A stretch of DNA of 64,000 nucleotides from the NCBI GenBank assembly GCA_000697355.1, contig JNEN01001277.1:1-64000 (forward strand), given 5' to 3'. Each line of letters opens with the position of its first letter. Positions within the stretch are counted from its first letter, which is position 1. The translations under genes were made by a program, and so were the position numbers. The notes under the pieces are model-generated. The model had not been told where the DNA came from, did not search any database, and was given only the letters and a program-made list of their open reading frames with translations. The stretch is from Syncephalastrum monosporum B8922 (lineage: Eukaryota > Mucoromycota > Mucoromycetes > Mucorales > Syncephalastraceae). Below, piece after piece: positions 11,201 through 27,893 of this stretch.

Positions 11201-13726
11201 TCTTAACGGACAAGCCCGCCAACAAGTACATCCAGTGGATCAATCTCCGCGAAGAGCCCATCATCTACATCAATGGTATCCCGTACGTGCTGCGCGACCG
11301 CTACTTTACGCTGCGCAACATGCGTGTCTACAAGGGCATCACGGGCACGCGTATGGAGCAGCTTGAAGAGCGTCTCAAGGAGGACGTGATACGCGAGATA
11401 TCCAACTATGATGGCCGTATCCTCTTGCACGGCGAAGACAGCGACGGCAATGTCCAGCCGGCGTGGGAAGACGTGGATGTGGACGCGGTCATGACCATCC
11501 GTGAGGTGATGCTCATGGTGGCTTCCGAGATCCAGGAGGAAGAGTCGGAGAGCGATATGAATGCAAGCTTTGAAATGAGTTTCCTCGACTTCCATCGCGT
11601 ACCTGTCACAGCCGAGAAAGCACCTGAACTTAGCGATTTTGATGAGCTTCGTCAACTGGTAACGAGTGCCGACCTCTCCAAGACGGCCATCATCATGTAA
11701 GTCAATACAAGGCAGAAGAATGCATACGCTAATACGTGCTATAGGAACTGTCAGATTGGCCTTGGCCGCTCCACGTTGGGTAAGTGATTGGAAGAGGCTC
11801 AAAAGCGCGTGCGTATGCTGATTTAGACTACTAGGCACGGTCATTGCGACTCTACTGACACGCTGGATTCGACGGACCGATAAACCTGAAGACATGCTGC
11901 GTGATGCGCCCGAGCACCTCGCGCCTCAGCGCCTGAACTACCAGATTATCAACAGCCTCCTGCGCGTGATCAAGAACGGCCTCGAAAACAAGTGGATCGT
12001 CGACGACGCGATCGACAAGTGCGGTGCCTGTCTCAACCTGCGCGACGCGATCGCATCCGTGCACATGCAAATGGAGAGTATTACGGACGAGCAACAGCGC
12101 CGCCGCCTCTTCAAGCGCGGCATTGTCTCCCTCGAGCGCTATTTCATGCTGATCTGCTTCCAAGCCTACCTCGGCGAGACGTCTCCAGACATGATGGGCG
12201 AGACCGAGTCGTTCGGACAATGGATGAAGCGCCACCAGGAAATCGCAACCATCCAGAGCGAGCTACGCTCGGAAGACCCGAGCCTCCTCGTGCCCGTCGA
12301 GAAGTCGGTCGGTGACGGCGTGGCCCTTTCCAGCGAGGTCATGGAGGTCGTGCGCCACCGCCACGGCCAGGTCCTTGCACAACAGACGATTCTCAAGCAT
12401 GATGCGTTCCCGGGCTGCCAGAAAGTGAGCCTCAAGGAAAAGGTAGAAGGTGCTTACAACTTCCGACGCGTCGAGGTCAAAAAGGTCAAGAACGCGATCC
12501 GCTTTGGCGGCCTGGCTGCGATCAAGAGCGGACTCGCGGCCGACATGGAACGTGCTGACGACGACACACCTGTCGCGCCGTTCATCTGCGGTTGCGCCAT
12601 GCCTACTAAGGACGCCATCAAGGCTGTCCTCAAGCGCATGAATGCCGGCCCAGGCGGTAAGCGCAAGGTGCTGTGGACATGCCTGCGCGAGGAACCCGTG
12701 TTATACGTCAACAAGCGGCCGTACGTCCTACGTCTGTTCCATGACCCGCTCAAGAACCTCGAGACAACGGGCATTGCGCGCGAGCGTGTGGAAGGCATGG
12801 AGCAACGCATGCGTCTGGATGTGCTCGACGAGCTCCAAGAGTACAACGGGCGTCTGCTCCTGCACGATGAAGAGACAACTGAGAAAGGCGGCTTTGAGCT
12901 GGTACCCACGTGGGAGACCGTGCCTGTCGAGTGCGTTGAGACGCCGAGCCAAGTGTTTGAGTCGATTGTCAAGGAAGGCTACCAGGTGGACTATCTCCGA
13001 ATTCCCATCACTGACGAGCAGGCACCGATTCCGGACGTTTTTGACCAACTGATCCGCCGCATGCAGGGCGCCAACGCAGGCGTTGATGCCTTGTTCAACT
13101 GCCAAATGGGCCGCGGTCGCACTACCACCGGCATGGTTACTGCCTGCCTCATGACCATGATCCTCCGGAACGACTCGGTGACGGACATGACGAGTTCGTA
13201 CATCATGGAACGCAGTGAAAGCAGTGCCACCGAGCCGAACGCGCTCGAAGAGGACGAGTCGCATGAAGAGCGAGCGCGGTACCTGGCTGGCGAGTACAAA
13301 ATTGTCTTGCAACTGGTCAGCGTCCTCACCTATGGCAAGCTCGCCAAGCGGTTGACGGACCAGGCCATCAACATCTGCGACCACATGCAGAACTTGCGGC
13401 GCGCCGTGTATGACTATAAACTTCGGATGGATGCGATGGAGGATAACCAGTCGAAAAAGTACCAGGCGACCCGCCAGGTGGCGCTCAACTACCTCGTGCG
13501 CTATTTCTACTTGATTGTCTTTGCCAATTACCTCTTGGAGGAGATGGGCAACATGGCGTCCCAGTCTTCGCAATGTTCTGTCGATGGGGACGGGGCCGAG
13601 GATGAGCAGCAAAGTGATACCATTGTGGATGAAGAAGCGCGCAAGATGACGACATTCAAGGAGTGGCTCAAGGGCCGACGAGAGATTACCAATATCATTC
13701 GCTTGCAACAATTTGATCTTTCCTAA
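8222..13726 (+). CDS. Paladin-like protein with three PTP/phytase-type CX5R signatures
   Basis: Fourteen exons (8222-8376, 8434-8747, 8872-8960, 9032-9105, 9170-9195, 9276-9452, 9529-9588, 9648-9815, 9883-10119, 10174-10350, 10415-10851, 10933-11696, 11745-11779, 11835-13726) join to exactly 1535 codons (1534 aa). Repeated modules carry GVAQPT and FSTREEPLVYLNG-type motifs, and P-loop signatures NCGMGAVR, NCQIGLGR and NCQMGRGR near residues 350, 895 and 1326. These are the hallmarks of the paladin / PTP-like phytase family of cysteine phosphatases or pseudophosphatases. All three loops keep Cys and Arg of CX5R. Each of the first two loops is split by an intron. The N-terminal 100 residues are Ser/Pro/Arg-rich and probably disordered. 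Substrate is unknown; members are linked to signalling, and the phytase fold suggests phosphoinositides or inositol phosphates. The long antisense frame over 12728-13711 is a codon-bias shadow. Confidence 0.9.
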
Positions 13727-14906
13727 GTCAAAGAATGGTGGAAGTGATAGATGAACAAATATACATATTCTTCATACATATTCCATAAGCGTAAACTCTG
13801 TTTCTCTTGTCAAGACAAGGGCATCTTCTCTGCTGGTTTCGGAACGCCGGAACCCCCCTTTGTACATTCGTACCGTGTCGCGTGCCACAATGTAGTACTA
13901 ACCTTCGAAAAAAGCTTCTCAGCCCATGACACCAAATTTTTCCAAGTCTAAAATGTCTGAATGACGACAAAAGTGAACGTCGAGGTGACACAAAACGGAA
14001 TGTATGAGCGTCTGTGCCGTAAATGCAAAGAAAAGAGACAATGAAGAGGCATCGGAATTTATGGGGCCAGGTGCAATTGGCACAGCCCATATTCATCTGC
14101 GTGCATTTGCAGATCGTGGACATGACATAGAAAGAGTGCTGCGGTATTTTTTTGAGGGATGGCAGGGTGTGTGGCTGCTGCAGCCATCTCACTTATCCCT
14201 CTCGTATGTTAAAAGTAACGATACAAAGATCATCGTGCGTTCTTTTTTAAGTATGTGCGCCTATCGTCACGCTCCTGCTCCTCCCTCAAACGCCCCCGTT
14301 CATGCTACAGGTGTGTCAATGTCCGAAGTACGACGCCGATTAGCACGGTAGTACCTTTAGTAACGAAAGATAGTTTACGAGGGGTATTGTAAATAACAAG
14401 GGCCATATGTGGTAATGTTTGCAGTCATTCGAGTTGGACGCTTATTGTCTCTGATGACAATGCATTGTTATGGCACTGTATTTATGGTATTGTAAATACA
14501 AATAGATGAGCCAATGCATGTGGAAGAGGGCCAAAGCGCAGCGTGAAATCCAATCGGGGTTTTGTTAGTGTCGCGTGCCAGTATATATTGAGGAAAGGAG
14601 GACTGAAGGTCAGGCCCCCCGGTTTCGCTCTTTTTCTATTGACGGTGCAACCGCTCCTCCTTCCCACTCGTTCTTCTTGCTCCTCTTTTTCCCACTTACT
14701 CTTCTTCTGTTCCAACCCTTTTCTTTGTTTCTTTTTGGTTTTCACTCTTCTTTGATCTGAGGTCTCTCGATTCTATAACTTTTTTCTTTCAACACACGCC
14801 CAATCTCTTCTAAAAGAAATCAAGTCTATCGTCTCAGAGACCTCAATCACCTCCAATCTACATCTAATACTTCCTCCTCTGTGCTTTATCTGTTTTCATT
14901 GCTATC
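13727..14906. other. Intergenic, with a pyrimidine-rich promoter region before the small acidic gene
   Basis: No convincing coding exon. From about 14640 to 14890 the plus strand is strongly CT-rich (many TTCTTC and CTCC runs), as is common just upstream of highly expressed fungal genes. AGGGG/CCCC-type motifs occur (for example near 14612), but I cannot assign a factor. Confidence 0.5.
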
Positions 14907-15389
14907 ATGAACCCCGAGTACAACTATGATCAACTCTACCTTGATGAGCAGCAGCAGCAGCAGTACGAGCAGTACGAGCAGCAGCCATATCAGCCTTCCG
15001 TAGAGGACGAGTATCAGGGACTCTGTTGGACCGACGAGGCGGCCGACTTTGGCGACTATGATCGCGCCATGGCCGCAGCGACGCTGACCGCCGACTATTA
15101 CGATGCTCAGTACTACACCGAAATGGAAGACACCGAGATGGAATACGACGAGATGGAACAAGATGATGATGAAGAACCCGAAAACCAAAAAGAACACCAA
15201 CAAGAAGAGTACGATTATGAGCAAGACTCCCTTTTGCATCTGATCGTGGGCGTCCAATCGTACCTCAAAGACGTTTCGACGACCGGCGTGGACAGAAACG
15301 AATCCCCTCTGCTCGATCTTCAGTACAAGATGTATACCTACCTCAAGCAGCGTGCCTGCGAGATGGGTATCGACACCAACACCTTGTAA
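14907..15389 (+). CDS. Small acidic Tyr/Gln/Glu-rich protein, unknown function
   Basis: Single-exon frame of 160 aa starting at the first ATG after a CT-rich leader. The N-terminal half is low complexity (poly-Gln with YEQYEQQPY, then alternating Met/Glu/Tyr/Asp). The last 55 residues look folded and amphipathic (LLHLIVGVQSYLKDV and LLDLQYKMYTYLKQRACEMG). There is no signal peptide or membrane segment. The acidic composition, absence of introns and A-rich 3' flank (15390-15440) fit a short, expressed, lineage-specific gene. I recognise no domain and give no function. The conserved-looking C-terminal helix pair is the part most worth searching. Confidence 0.6.
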   Translation: MNPEYNYDQLYLDEQQQQQYEQYEQQPYQPSVEDEYQGLCWTDEAADFGDYDRAMAAATLTADYYDAQYYTEMEDTEMEYDEMEQDDDEEPENQKEHQQEEYDYEQDSLLHLIVGVQSYLKDVSTTGVDRNESPLLDLQYKMYTYLKQRACEMGIDTNTL

Positions 15390-18300
15390 CCGAAAAACGA
15401 CAAAAAAAAGTCAAAAAGGATGAAAACAACCCCAAAAAAAATTGGAAAATGTCCTAGAAAAAAACTATTTTTTTGTTGCGAGCATACTCCTGCTCCATTC
15501 CTTTTCCTTCATTGCCCTTTTTTTAACATTTTGCTATGTCCTTTTTTCTTATGATGCAGTGAATACATTTTTTTTTTTGAAAACTCACTCCTTGTTTGTT
15601 TGTCTCCTCACTGCTGAAGTGTTATTTTCGCCACCGTATTTAGTAAGGGGCCAAGTGCGGTACGCACGAATTCATGTTGCCATACAAACTAAAGATTGAG
15701 ATACCAGCTTAGTTTAGCATTGAAGCCAACGTGGTGTAGAAGAGGGACAGCTTCCGAAGGACGACACAAATAGCATGGATTGACGACGTACATGTCAATC
15801 GGTTTTCCTTCCTTAGCATCAACTCCTGAAAGGGTGTGCAGCCTCGTGTCAATGAAATGAAAATTCAGCCATTGCTGCGCGGAGATCCTTTTGGTCGTTC
15901 TCAAATATTATATTGAGTTTGTGCTGATGATTGGCGCTGGGGGATTACCATATAGCGGTACTTCATTTTAGAATGACCGAGGTTGGCTTTCACTCTGCGT
16001 AGTGCATTTTACCGCGTCAGTAATCTATCGCTTGATGCCTCTCTATATAATGTGGATAGGTTAATGTGTAGAAAAGCATATCCCCGTAAATATAAATACG
16101 TATGAATCAGGGCTATCAAGTGAATGTGTCTGATATTGTAATGAGTGATGGATACCAATAGTACTGTAGTTACCCGTGAAGATATACTACTTTCAATTCG
16201 CCACATACAGTCTCTTCGACAATGCATTCGACAATGCAGGTAAGAACGAGCAGAGGCATTTGTCTGCAGAAGCCTCTAGCTGAAGTTGTCCATTAGGCCG
16301 TAAATCTGTTCTACCGCAGGGTTCAGGATTATCAATTGCTATTGAAGTGGACCGTAGCAGGATGTTGGATCATTCCGCATTCAGCTATATCGTTTTACAT
16401 ATCTGCCCGCAAGCCGTGGAAAAAAGAGAACAGTTTAGGAAAATCGTGTTGAATTGGCTGCCGTCTCCCCACGTCCTCCTCAAAACCTTACCGCTGTGGT
16501 ACCATAACGATCGTGAATGACAACTATCATCAGATATGCACAAGCTCCAACCACACCTGTCTGCTTTGCTACAAGCGTTCGGACCAGCACAGCCCCCAGG
16601 TTTGGACGCGCATAGCCTAAATATCGTACTAATGGCCATCCTAGGTACCCACAACTACCCAAGGAAGGTCGTTGGAAATATGTATGAGCCGCCCTTCTCA
16701 GCCTCCTGCGTTATGTTGACTGCTTTCTACATGAAAGCATCATTACTACCTGAGGATAAGATATGAAAAGCTTATTGCTAATTTTAATTGTCTCTCACAT
16801 CTCGAACTTTTTTTTTGAAGAGAAAGATAGCCTTTTACAGTATTAGTCCTCACCCCCACACAGCTCAATGTCCCCATCCCCCCCTCCTCGAACACACTCC
16901 TCTAACCCACCCGTCCTCATCACATCACAGCGTAGCCGAAATCGCTTTATCCTTTTCTCACATAAAAATTTTAACAAAACTCTCTCTCTCACTCGATATG
17001 CCCTGGTGACCATCGCGTAGTTTATTCCTGGTTCTACCCCAGAGTAAACGTTTTCAACTACCATGTATATAGTCAATTTATACCAGACTGGTAAACATTG
17101 TAATAAATTAGTGTAAACATACATACGCTACAGCTGTATCCTGCAATATTAAGCACATAAACATGTCTATGGTAGTATAAACATCGTGATTGTCTGTCGC
17201 CTGACAGTATAACATGTAGACTATTATCGGTGGATTGTCGGGAAAATCAAGTCGGTGAGTTATGAAGGCCAATAAATATATGCCACACTCTTACGGTTGC
17301 TTTGATAAGGTGGCAGTTCACTGTATGTACTGTATACAAAGCCTTGGATGATTCCAAAGCATTGTTCTAGCCTGGCGACCTGGATTATGTACTTGGACGC
17401 AGGTATAGTAGACGGCTGAATCTCTTCAGCCGTATCCATATCTGGCCGTCTTTTTCCCCTCGTTCTTCCTTTGGAGTCGAGATGGGTGACAAGTCATCAG
17501 CATGTGGTCATGTTTTTTAAGCAGCAAGTTTTGGACAAAATGTTCGCACTTTTTGTGCTTATCACGCATTTCCGTGAAGGATGCAGTGTACAGGCAACAT
17601 TTTCTTTTTGATGGATTACGACCTGCTTCTATGACTTCTCGCTACACTAGAATTCGTAGTTGATACTCTATGCTTGGCGATGGGTGTTGAAAATCGTCCT
17701 TTTGCCATATAATGATGTATGATATTGATATTGATACCTGTCGGCTATGGAGAAATGGCTTGATGGATATCGACCGAAAGCTACGGGACAATTTTGTCTG
17801 TTCTTCTAAGGTCCACTTGGGAAATACGACATATGAAATGTCGTCATTATGAGGGCAAAGTGAAAATAAAGAAATGTCAAAGGAAAAAATCACTGATGCT
17901 CCAACCTGTAAAGCGCATTACGCCAAATGAGAATCACTGGGCCATCTTACAGCGAACTGCAGCCCAAATAAAAATGGTATCACGCCAGCGCCAATCATCA
18001 GTATATACCGCTATATTCATACAGTATGACCATGTGCGTAGCACAATGATTTAGGGAAGGGCGATTCTTGTTGGCAGGCTCAGCGTCATTTTCTTTTTCC
18101 TGTCTCTCTCAAACTCTTTCCCCTTTCATAAGCGGTAGAGCCTTTGCAGCTAGAAATAGACCCATTTCGACATTCTTCTGCCCTACCTAGAGCATAAACA
18201 CAGGCCTCCATTATCGTGAAAGTATCGTCCTGCCGATCCTACTGGTTGCTCACTTTCCTCTGACTCCTTGATCGCCCGAAAAATAAGCATCATTGGCCGA

Positions 18301-18915
18301 TCCTGATACGTTTCTACAATCAATTTGGATGCGCGTTGGCTACACAGGTCTGCCTTTCCTGACTAGAGACGCTGATCCATCCACTTGATTTCAGTATTGT
18401 ATCTTGTATTGCACGCGGTCGGGATCTGAAAGAAAACATAAGCGACATTATATATATGTGCGGGTCCTTTATGTATCAAGGAATTTGGAGGGGGTTTTAG
18501 GGCGGGAAGGCGGGAGGAGCAACAGGAAGCAGCATGTAAACCTAGAAGGAGGCGGCACTATTTTGATTCTTGACCGAATATGGACATACCGAAGCTGATT
18601 AGAGCCTCTTTGCGGTCAGTGCCCGACCTTATTGCAACTCCAGTAAACTCCAGCCAAATTGACATGGACACTCCCGAATTCATCAACCGTAAGTGATATA
18701 GATAAGAAAATGTCTTAAGAAACAAGTGATACATGGCAAATCAATGGGAAACAGTGGAGAGAGTCCGGTTTCAATGATAAAAGTGAGGTTCTGTGATGGA
18801 AGATGGGCTCAGGTGAATGGTCAGAAAAAAGAAAGTCACAGCTCCGTAATAAGCTTCGAAAAGTTGGCTGACCCAATTTCGACAAACTCTCTTTGACGTC
18901 TTTAACGGAGTTAAC
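15390..18915. other. Long intergenic stretch, no gene found
   Basis: About 3.5 kb without a frame that shows domain motifs or a consistent exon series. Short frames (for example 16536-16766 and 17794-18054) look random. Sequence from about 18600 to 18915 is the presumed upstream region of the helicase gene; a splice-like GTAAGT at 18690 could belong to a 5' UTR intron, which is unproven. Confidence 0.5.
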
Positions 18916-22715
<3,800 letters not shown>

Positions 22716-25158
22716 AGGTTGCAAAACAGAAAAATTACAAAGAAACTTGACGGAACATGTGTAGCTCTTGAAAATGCCATGTTTAGAGTCTTTAATAGAA
22801 GGACTCGGGGGAAATAATTGTACATGTAAATAGAGTTTCTTTTCATTTGGTTTACGAACGTGAAAGTGTTGTTTTAGTTCATCTAGGTAGACACTGCTCG
22901 CTTACGAGACCAGAATGGTTTTGTATCGACCCATACCCCGTGAACGCTGTTTACTGCATGTTGTGTGTGAGCACGTCAGCACAAAAGGATTGACCGCTAC
23001 TAAATTGACCTGTCCTCTTCTGACAACTGCTTTTGTAAGATGCATAAAAATGATAGATTAAAGCGGCGAGTTTCATAAGGTCATGCAACCAAGACACAAG
23101 TTGCACCAAATTTGAAGTAGAACACAGCAAGTCTATGTGATAAACATGGGACGGGATGCGAAATTCGGGTCGAGTTCTTATTGCTTTATCGCATATACTG
23201 TGCTAGTATTGGTCTGATCACCTGCCAGACTAAGTCGTGCTCTTGCGCCTCTACTTTTTACGCTTTATGCTGCATCTTGAATTTTGTTTTTTTTTTAGTT
23301 CTGGAAATTTACAGCCGCTTCAATCCTGCACAAAATATACACTCGTATTCGCGCTTCATGTTGTTCCTTCAATACAAAGTGCTACTTCTTGTGTCTTCCG
23401 TTGAAATTTAAGCGTTCTAGAAATGAACCTGCATATTTTTTTCGGAAAAGAAAACTGTGATATCTATACTTGATGCTCTGTATCATCGCTTGCGAAATGG
23501 TCATAAGACATGACCAGTATGGCTCAGCTGTATAATTCACGTTTGTTTTTGCCGGCCAGTTCCTGTTCACTGGTTATATCAGCCATCCCTTTCTGTCTAA
23601 TAGTGCTACCTGTCATCGAACACTTATGTCTGTAATACATTAAAACTAATGTTACTATTTTTCTTCCTTTATCAGACATTTTGGTTCTATCATCCATATA
23701 AACCAAACGTTGACTGTCTGCCATGTGGCATAAAAACTCTATCAAATCGGTTTGTTTATGTATGTAGATGAAGGGCGAATTATACTATACACCGCGTGTG
23801 TTGGTTGGTAAAGTCATGCAGAGTTATTATCTGCTTTGGTGCCGCTACGTAGAGCTTACTGACAGTCGTCGACGTTCCCCGCTTTTGTTAAATTGTGCAC
23901 TTTCAATCAACTCATATACTAACCACAGAAATGGGCGCCAGTGACAGTGTCCTGCAGCAAGAATGTGAATCTGAATGTGAATCTGGAAGATGTGACTGAA
24001 GGGCTCCAAGGAGAAGAGAGGGCGAACGAGCAAGGTCAACATGGCCGAGAGAAGCTTAGCCCTATCTGGCGCCGAGGAAATCGCTCAGGAGTTCTTACAC
24101 AGACGAAACAGTAGCATCTAATGAAAGTACCCAAGAATGAGACCAAGCACGGGCTAATACGGTACATAACGGATCTTCAACGACTTCATATCGAGGATGT
24201 CTCGCTTAGCCACCGATTAGCACCGGCAACGAGCCAGAGTTATGAGAATTTTCACACGTTGACATACGTCCTGGAATGGCCCTACATCATATACGCATAT
24301 ACAAAATCGACACCATCCAAAAATCCCAGAAAAGCTACGTATGGAGTCAAATGGGATTTGCGCAAAGTGTACCCCTGTGAGTATATCCCTTTAGATACTT
24401 ATTGCTCAATGGACGCAATTCTACAACTAATAAAAGAAGGGCTTTACCGAAATATAAGATTCAGCACTCTGAATGAAGTACCAGCAGAATTAGGTTTTTC
24501 ATGCGTGATGTTGTAGGTCTATTTTACATTTTGTATCTTTATGGCTAAAATAGCTGCTATATAGGTAACGCATCTGGTCTGCAATATGTGCACTCGCAGG
24601 GAGAGTTTATGTATATATGGAGCTCACCGTTATTTGCATCCTATTTTCCATAAAAATTGTCAAGTGCTTTCTTATGCTAATTCACGTTGTAGGTCTATAA
24701 AATATAGTTCATAAAGTACTAAAAAAATGGGCCATGGTAAAATGTGCTCTATACAATATTTAAGCATGATATTACGGCGGATGGGTAGAAGTACAAAAAC
24801 CTCGCAAAAAAACTTACGCCACGAAGAACCAAGAAGAAAGTGGCAGAGCGGGAGAAGACAAAATAAAGTCATGGGACTGAGTGCGATTTTCTTATGTGAT
24901 CTGTGACATGGATGATACATATTCTGACATAGTAGCCAGCAATCTATAAATATGGGAGATAAGACATACAATAGAGTGAAGGGGGCTGATGTAATGAGTC
25001 TGAGACAAGTCCTGGCTGAGCCAGACGAGAAGGATCGCCTTTCCAAATGGGGTTAGTTCCCAAAAAAGCTTAGGCGTCTTGAGCCCGGTAAGAGTTCGTT
25101 TGCCCGCTCTTTTTTTTCCGTTTCTTCTCTTTCTACTGTGTTCACACTTGCAACAACA
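22716..25158. other. Intergenic, largely empty
   Basis: Holds the helicase 3' region (AAAATTACAAAG and AATAGA-type signals near 22730-22800) and no clear gene apart from the doubtful short frame at 24121-24516. Base composition is more AT-rich than the neighbouring genes. Confidence 0.5.
24121..24516 (+). CDS. Doubtful 131-aa open frame, unknown
   Basis: An ATG-initiated frame of 131 aa with ordinary composition and no recognised motif. Its ATG overlaps the stop (TAA at 24119-24121) of a 26-codon frame that begins at 24042 with MAERSLALSGAEE. Such an overlap has no special meaning in a eukaryote, so a missed intron or a decayed gene is possible. Neither splice sites nor a family likeness support it. 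Confidence 0.2.
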   Translation: MKVPKNETKHGLIRYITDLQRLHIEDVSLSHRLAPATSQSYENFHTLTYVLEWPYIIYAYTKSTPSKNPRKATYGVKWDLRKVYPCEYIPLDTYCSMDAILQLIKEGLYRNIRFSTLNEVPAELGFSCVML

Positions 25159-26187
25159 ATGAAGCGTTGCTGCTGTATATTCCCATTGCGAGCAGGTGTA
25201 CTCCTGCTTAGCTTAATCATTGTTGTAAGTGATTTTGCAAGAGAATCGTTCCGGTGCCTGACATTGGCTTTTTTTTTTGTATAGGCTGTATCGGTCTTAT
25301 TGATCGCCTTGACCTTTGCTCAAAAGAATCGTAAGCCAAGCCTTTCTATTTTTACACTTGACTTTGCCTCCGTTTAAAGCTTACTTACGCTATTCTATAT
25401 TTTCTATTATGTAGCGATGGTGATGCATCTGGCCCTGATACACTCATTCCTGCCTTGGGTGGCGGTGATTATAAATAGTGCGTTTCGTCGATTATGATTT
25501 GATCTGAAAATACTCATGTCTGTCCTATACTTACTATAGTTGCTTCGGGTGTCGTTGGTCTTTACGGTATTCTCGCTGCCGCCGTGGTAAGTCATGCAAA
25601 AAAAAAAAAAGGTACACGGTTTGGATCTGACAAAAAGACACCGACAGGGAAAACTGGCTTTGATGCGGTTATACAAGCTCCTCTTTTGGTTTATTTTGGT
25701 GTTCATCATCACAGTCTGGGAAGCCGTCGATTTCATTCTTGCCCTCGTGAAGCGATCCAGCACGCTCAGCGAGTGCGAGCAGTCCCACCCTGACGCGGGC
25801 TCGGCTGATTCTTCAGGCGACTCGAGTATCTCTGTCGCCGGCTACAAAACGACTTTTCTTGGCATGCAGGTCGGCGACACATATGGCCTGGCCAACTGCG
25901 GGCAGGCTGTGCAGGCAGGCGTGATTGGTTTGGCCATCGTCCTCTTCCTGGGAACCATCACCTTCTTCTACTTTGGTATGGTCGTCAGCTCCTACACCAC
26001 CAAACTGCGCGAACGTAACCTCGGCCACCGCCTCCGAGACGACGAGTGGAACGATAACCTCGATGACCTCTCCTCAGCCTATCGTTCGGATCGTAACGTG
26101 CCCAAATATCGCATGAACACTTTTGAACGCGATACAAAGGGCAACAAGTTCACAAAGGGCCTCAAGAAGTTCAAATTTGGTAAATAA
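25159..26187 (+). CDS. Four-transmembrane protein of unknown family (tetraspan-like)
   Basis: Five exons (25159-25224, 25285-25330, 25415-25477, 25540-25586, 25678-26187) give 244 codons (243 aa). The first helix follows a Cys-rich start (MKRCCCIFPLRAGVLLLSL). Others are near residues 45-75 (including IASGVVGLYGILAAAV), 75-95 (LLFWFILVFIITVWEAVDF) and 150-175 (VIGLAIVLFLGTITFFYFG). A Ser/Asp-rich extracellular or lumenal loop lies between the third and fourth helix, with conserved-looking Cys (SECEQSHPD, ANCGQA). The C-terminal tail is basic and ends KGLKKFKFGK. The layout recalls small fungal tetraspan or MARVEL-like plasma-membrane proteins, but I cannot name the family. Twin N-terminal cysteines could be palmitoylated (inference). 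Confidence 0.75.
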
Positions 26188-26456
26188 GCAATCCCACCTC
26201 TCTCAAAAAAGACCCCTATCCTCCCCTTGAACTTTTCGCCCCCCACCCTCATTGGGCGCTCCTCATCGCCCGCCCCTCGCCCCGCCCCGTCCCATTTACA
26301 AACATACATGCTCTTTGTCTCTCTCTCTTCCATGTATAACCTTCCCTCTACCCAAGTCTGGTTTTGCGTCATCTTGAAATGACTTATACATATACAAACG
26401 TCGTCTTTTTTTTTCTTTGCACTGTAATCCACGTTCTTTCTTCCGTGTTCTCGCTA

Positions 26457-27893
26457 TTAATCTTCCCATACGTCGCCCATGAGTTCGGCCAGTTCTTTTT
26501 CCTCTTCTATGGTCATGATCATCTCTTTGTCCTCTTCGCTGGGCTCCTCGATTTCGTCAGGCGTCTGACTGAAAGTCGGCAGCGTCTCGGCTAGACAGAA
26601 AAAAAGAGCACATGTCAGGCGTCAACTGGATTCAAGGGGTAATGTATACTAATTACCTGTGATAGTCCAGCGCCGTAATGAGCAGTCCAACGACCCGCTG
26701 TAGAGGGTCGAGCCGCGTGCGGCCAGACAGCCGACCTCGTCGAAATGACCCTCGATTTTGGCCAGTAATTTGCCAGACTGAAACACATTTTTTTGAGTTA
26801 CTTCTTTTTTTTTAAAACAGTCAGATCAAATACTTACTGCGATATCAAAGACGCGGATGAGATCATCACTCGAACCGGTGACCACATAGGGTCCCATCAA
26901 AGTGACAGACTTGACGCGGTCGGGGTGTCGGATCACAGTATCGATTTCACCCGTCTAGACCCATTTCTCTTTTGAGTTGACCCTTGGTCTATAGAACATG
27001 ATTCGTCTTATGTTACCTCGGTGTTCCATCGTCGAACGGTCTTGTCCGCAGAGACTGCATAGGCGCATAGTCAGTCCGTGTCCCAGCTTCCCCGTTTGCC
27101 TTGGATATGGACTTACCCGACCATAATTCGTCCTCGGTCACATACAAATCATATACGCTGGTATCATGCTCTTCCCACATGGCGACTTCTTTCATGTCAT
27201 TCTGGAGGTCCCACTTGCGGATGGAGCGGTCGGACGAGGCAGAGTAAAGGTACCGACCGCTCGGGTCAGGGCGGATGCATTCCACCGTACGGAAATGACC
27301 CTTCCACTTGCCAATGGCAGCATGTGTTTTCAGATCCCATTTGCGAATATACATGTCAGCCGAGCCGGAGTACAAGTATTGTCCAACCACGGTGAGGGTC
27401 TTGACAAAGTCGGTGTGGCCTTTGAGGGTAGCGAGGCACTCGCCCGTCTAAACGAGACCAGTCAGCCACCCATAGGATGACCCAACGACAAGAATGAACA
27501 AACCTTTGTATCCCATTTCTTGATGGACTTGTCCCAGGAGCCTGTCCACAGAATGGTGTTGTCGTCTGACAGCGCCATGGACGTTACCGGACCCTTATGT
27601 CCCTTGAATAACTTGACCGTCTTCTTGGTCTAAGTCTACTAATGAGTACTCTATAAACAAATTTAGTTGGAGTTGGTTGGTTTTACCTCGAGATTGACCC
27701 GTTTGGCATGGAATCCGGCACCGGCAAGGTATGCATAACGAGGATCAGGTATAAGCAACAAGGCAAGCACTTTGGATTTCGTTTCCAAGCAATCGCCCTT
27801 GGTATAATTGTACTTTGCATTCTTCTGCTCCTGCTTTTCAATCTCGGCGTCCGTCTGGAAGAACTGATCTGCTGACGATCCCACGTTCACCAT
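26457..27893 (-). CDS. WD40-repeat protein (about seven blades)
   Basis: Seven exons (27687-27893, 27504-27629, 27117-27447, 27017-27054, 26838-26954, 26657-26777, 26457-26590) give 358 codons (357 aa). Repeats end in typical WD-type strands: SGSWDKSIKKWD, SGSADMYIRKWD, SASSDRSIRKWD, SVSADKTVRRWN, TGSSDDLIRVFD and SGSLDCSLRRWT. An N-terminal strand (ALLLIPDPRYAYLAGAG) probably closes the propeller. Several repeats start with GH (FKGHKG, LKGHTD, WKGHFR). The C-terminal 45 residues are Glu-rich (EEPSEEDKEM, ending DVWED) and may contact a basic partner. WD40 proteins act as scaffolds, and no catalytic role is expected. It is convergent with the four-TM gene, with 269 bp between stop codons. I cannot name an orthologue. 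Confidence 0.88.

Noticed and set aside
12728..13711. Long antisense frame (327 codons) opposite the last paladin exon
   Set aside because: It mirrors GC3-rich coding sequence on the other strand. The plus-strand frame carries the CX5R motif and joins 13 other exons in frame.
24042..24516. Overlapping TAATG stop-start as translational coupling
   Set aside because: This is a bacterial and viral device; nothing else here supports such use, and neither frame has recognised homology.
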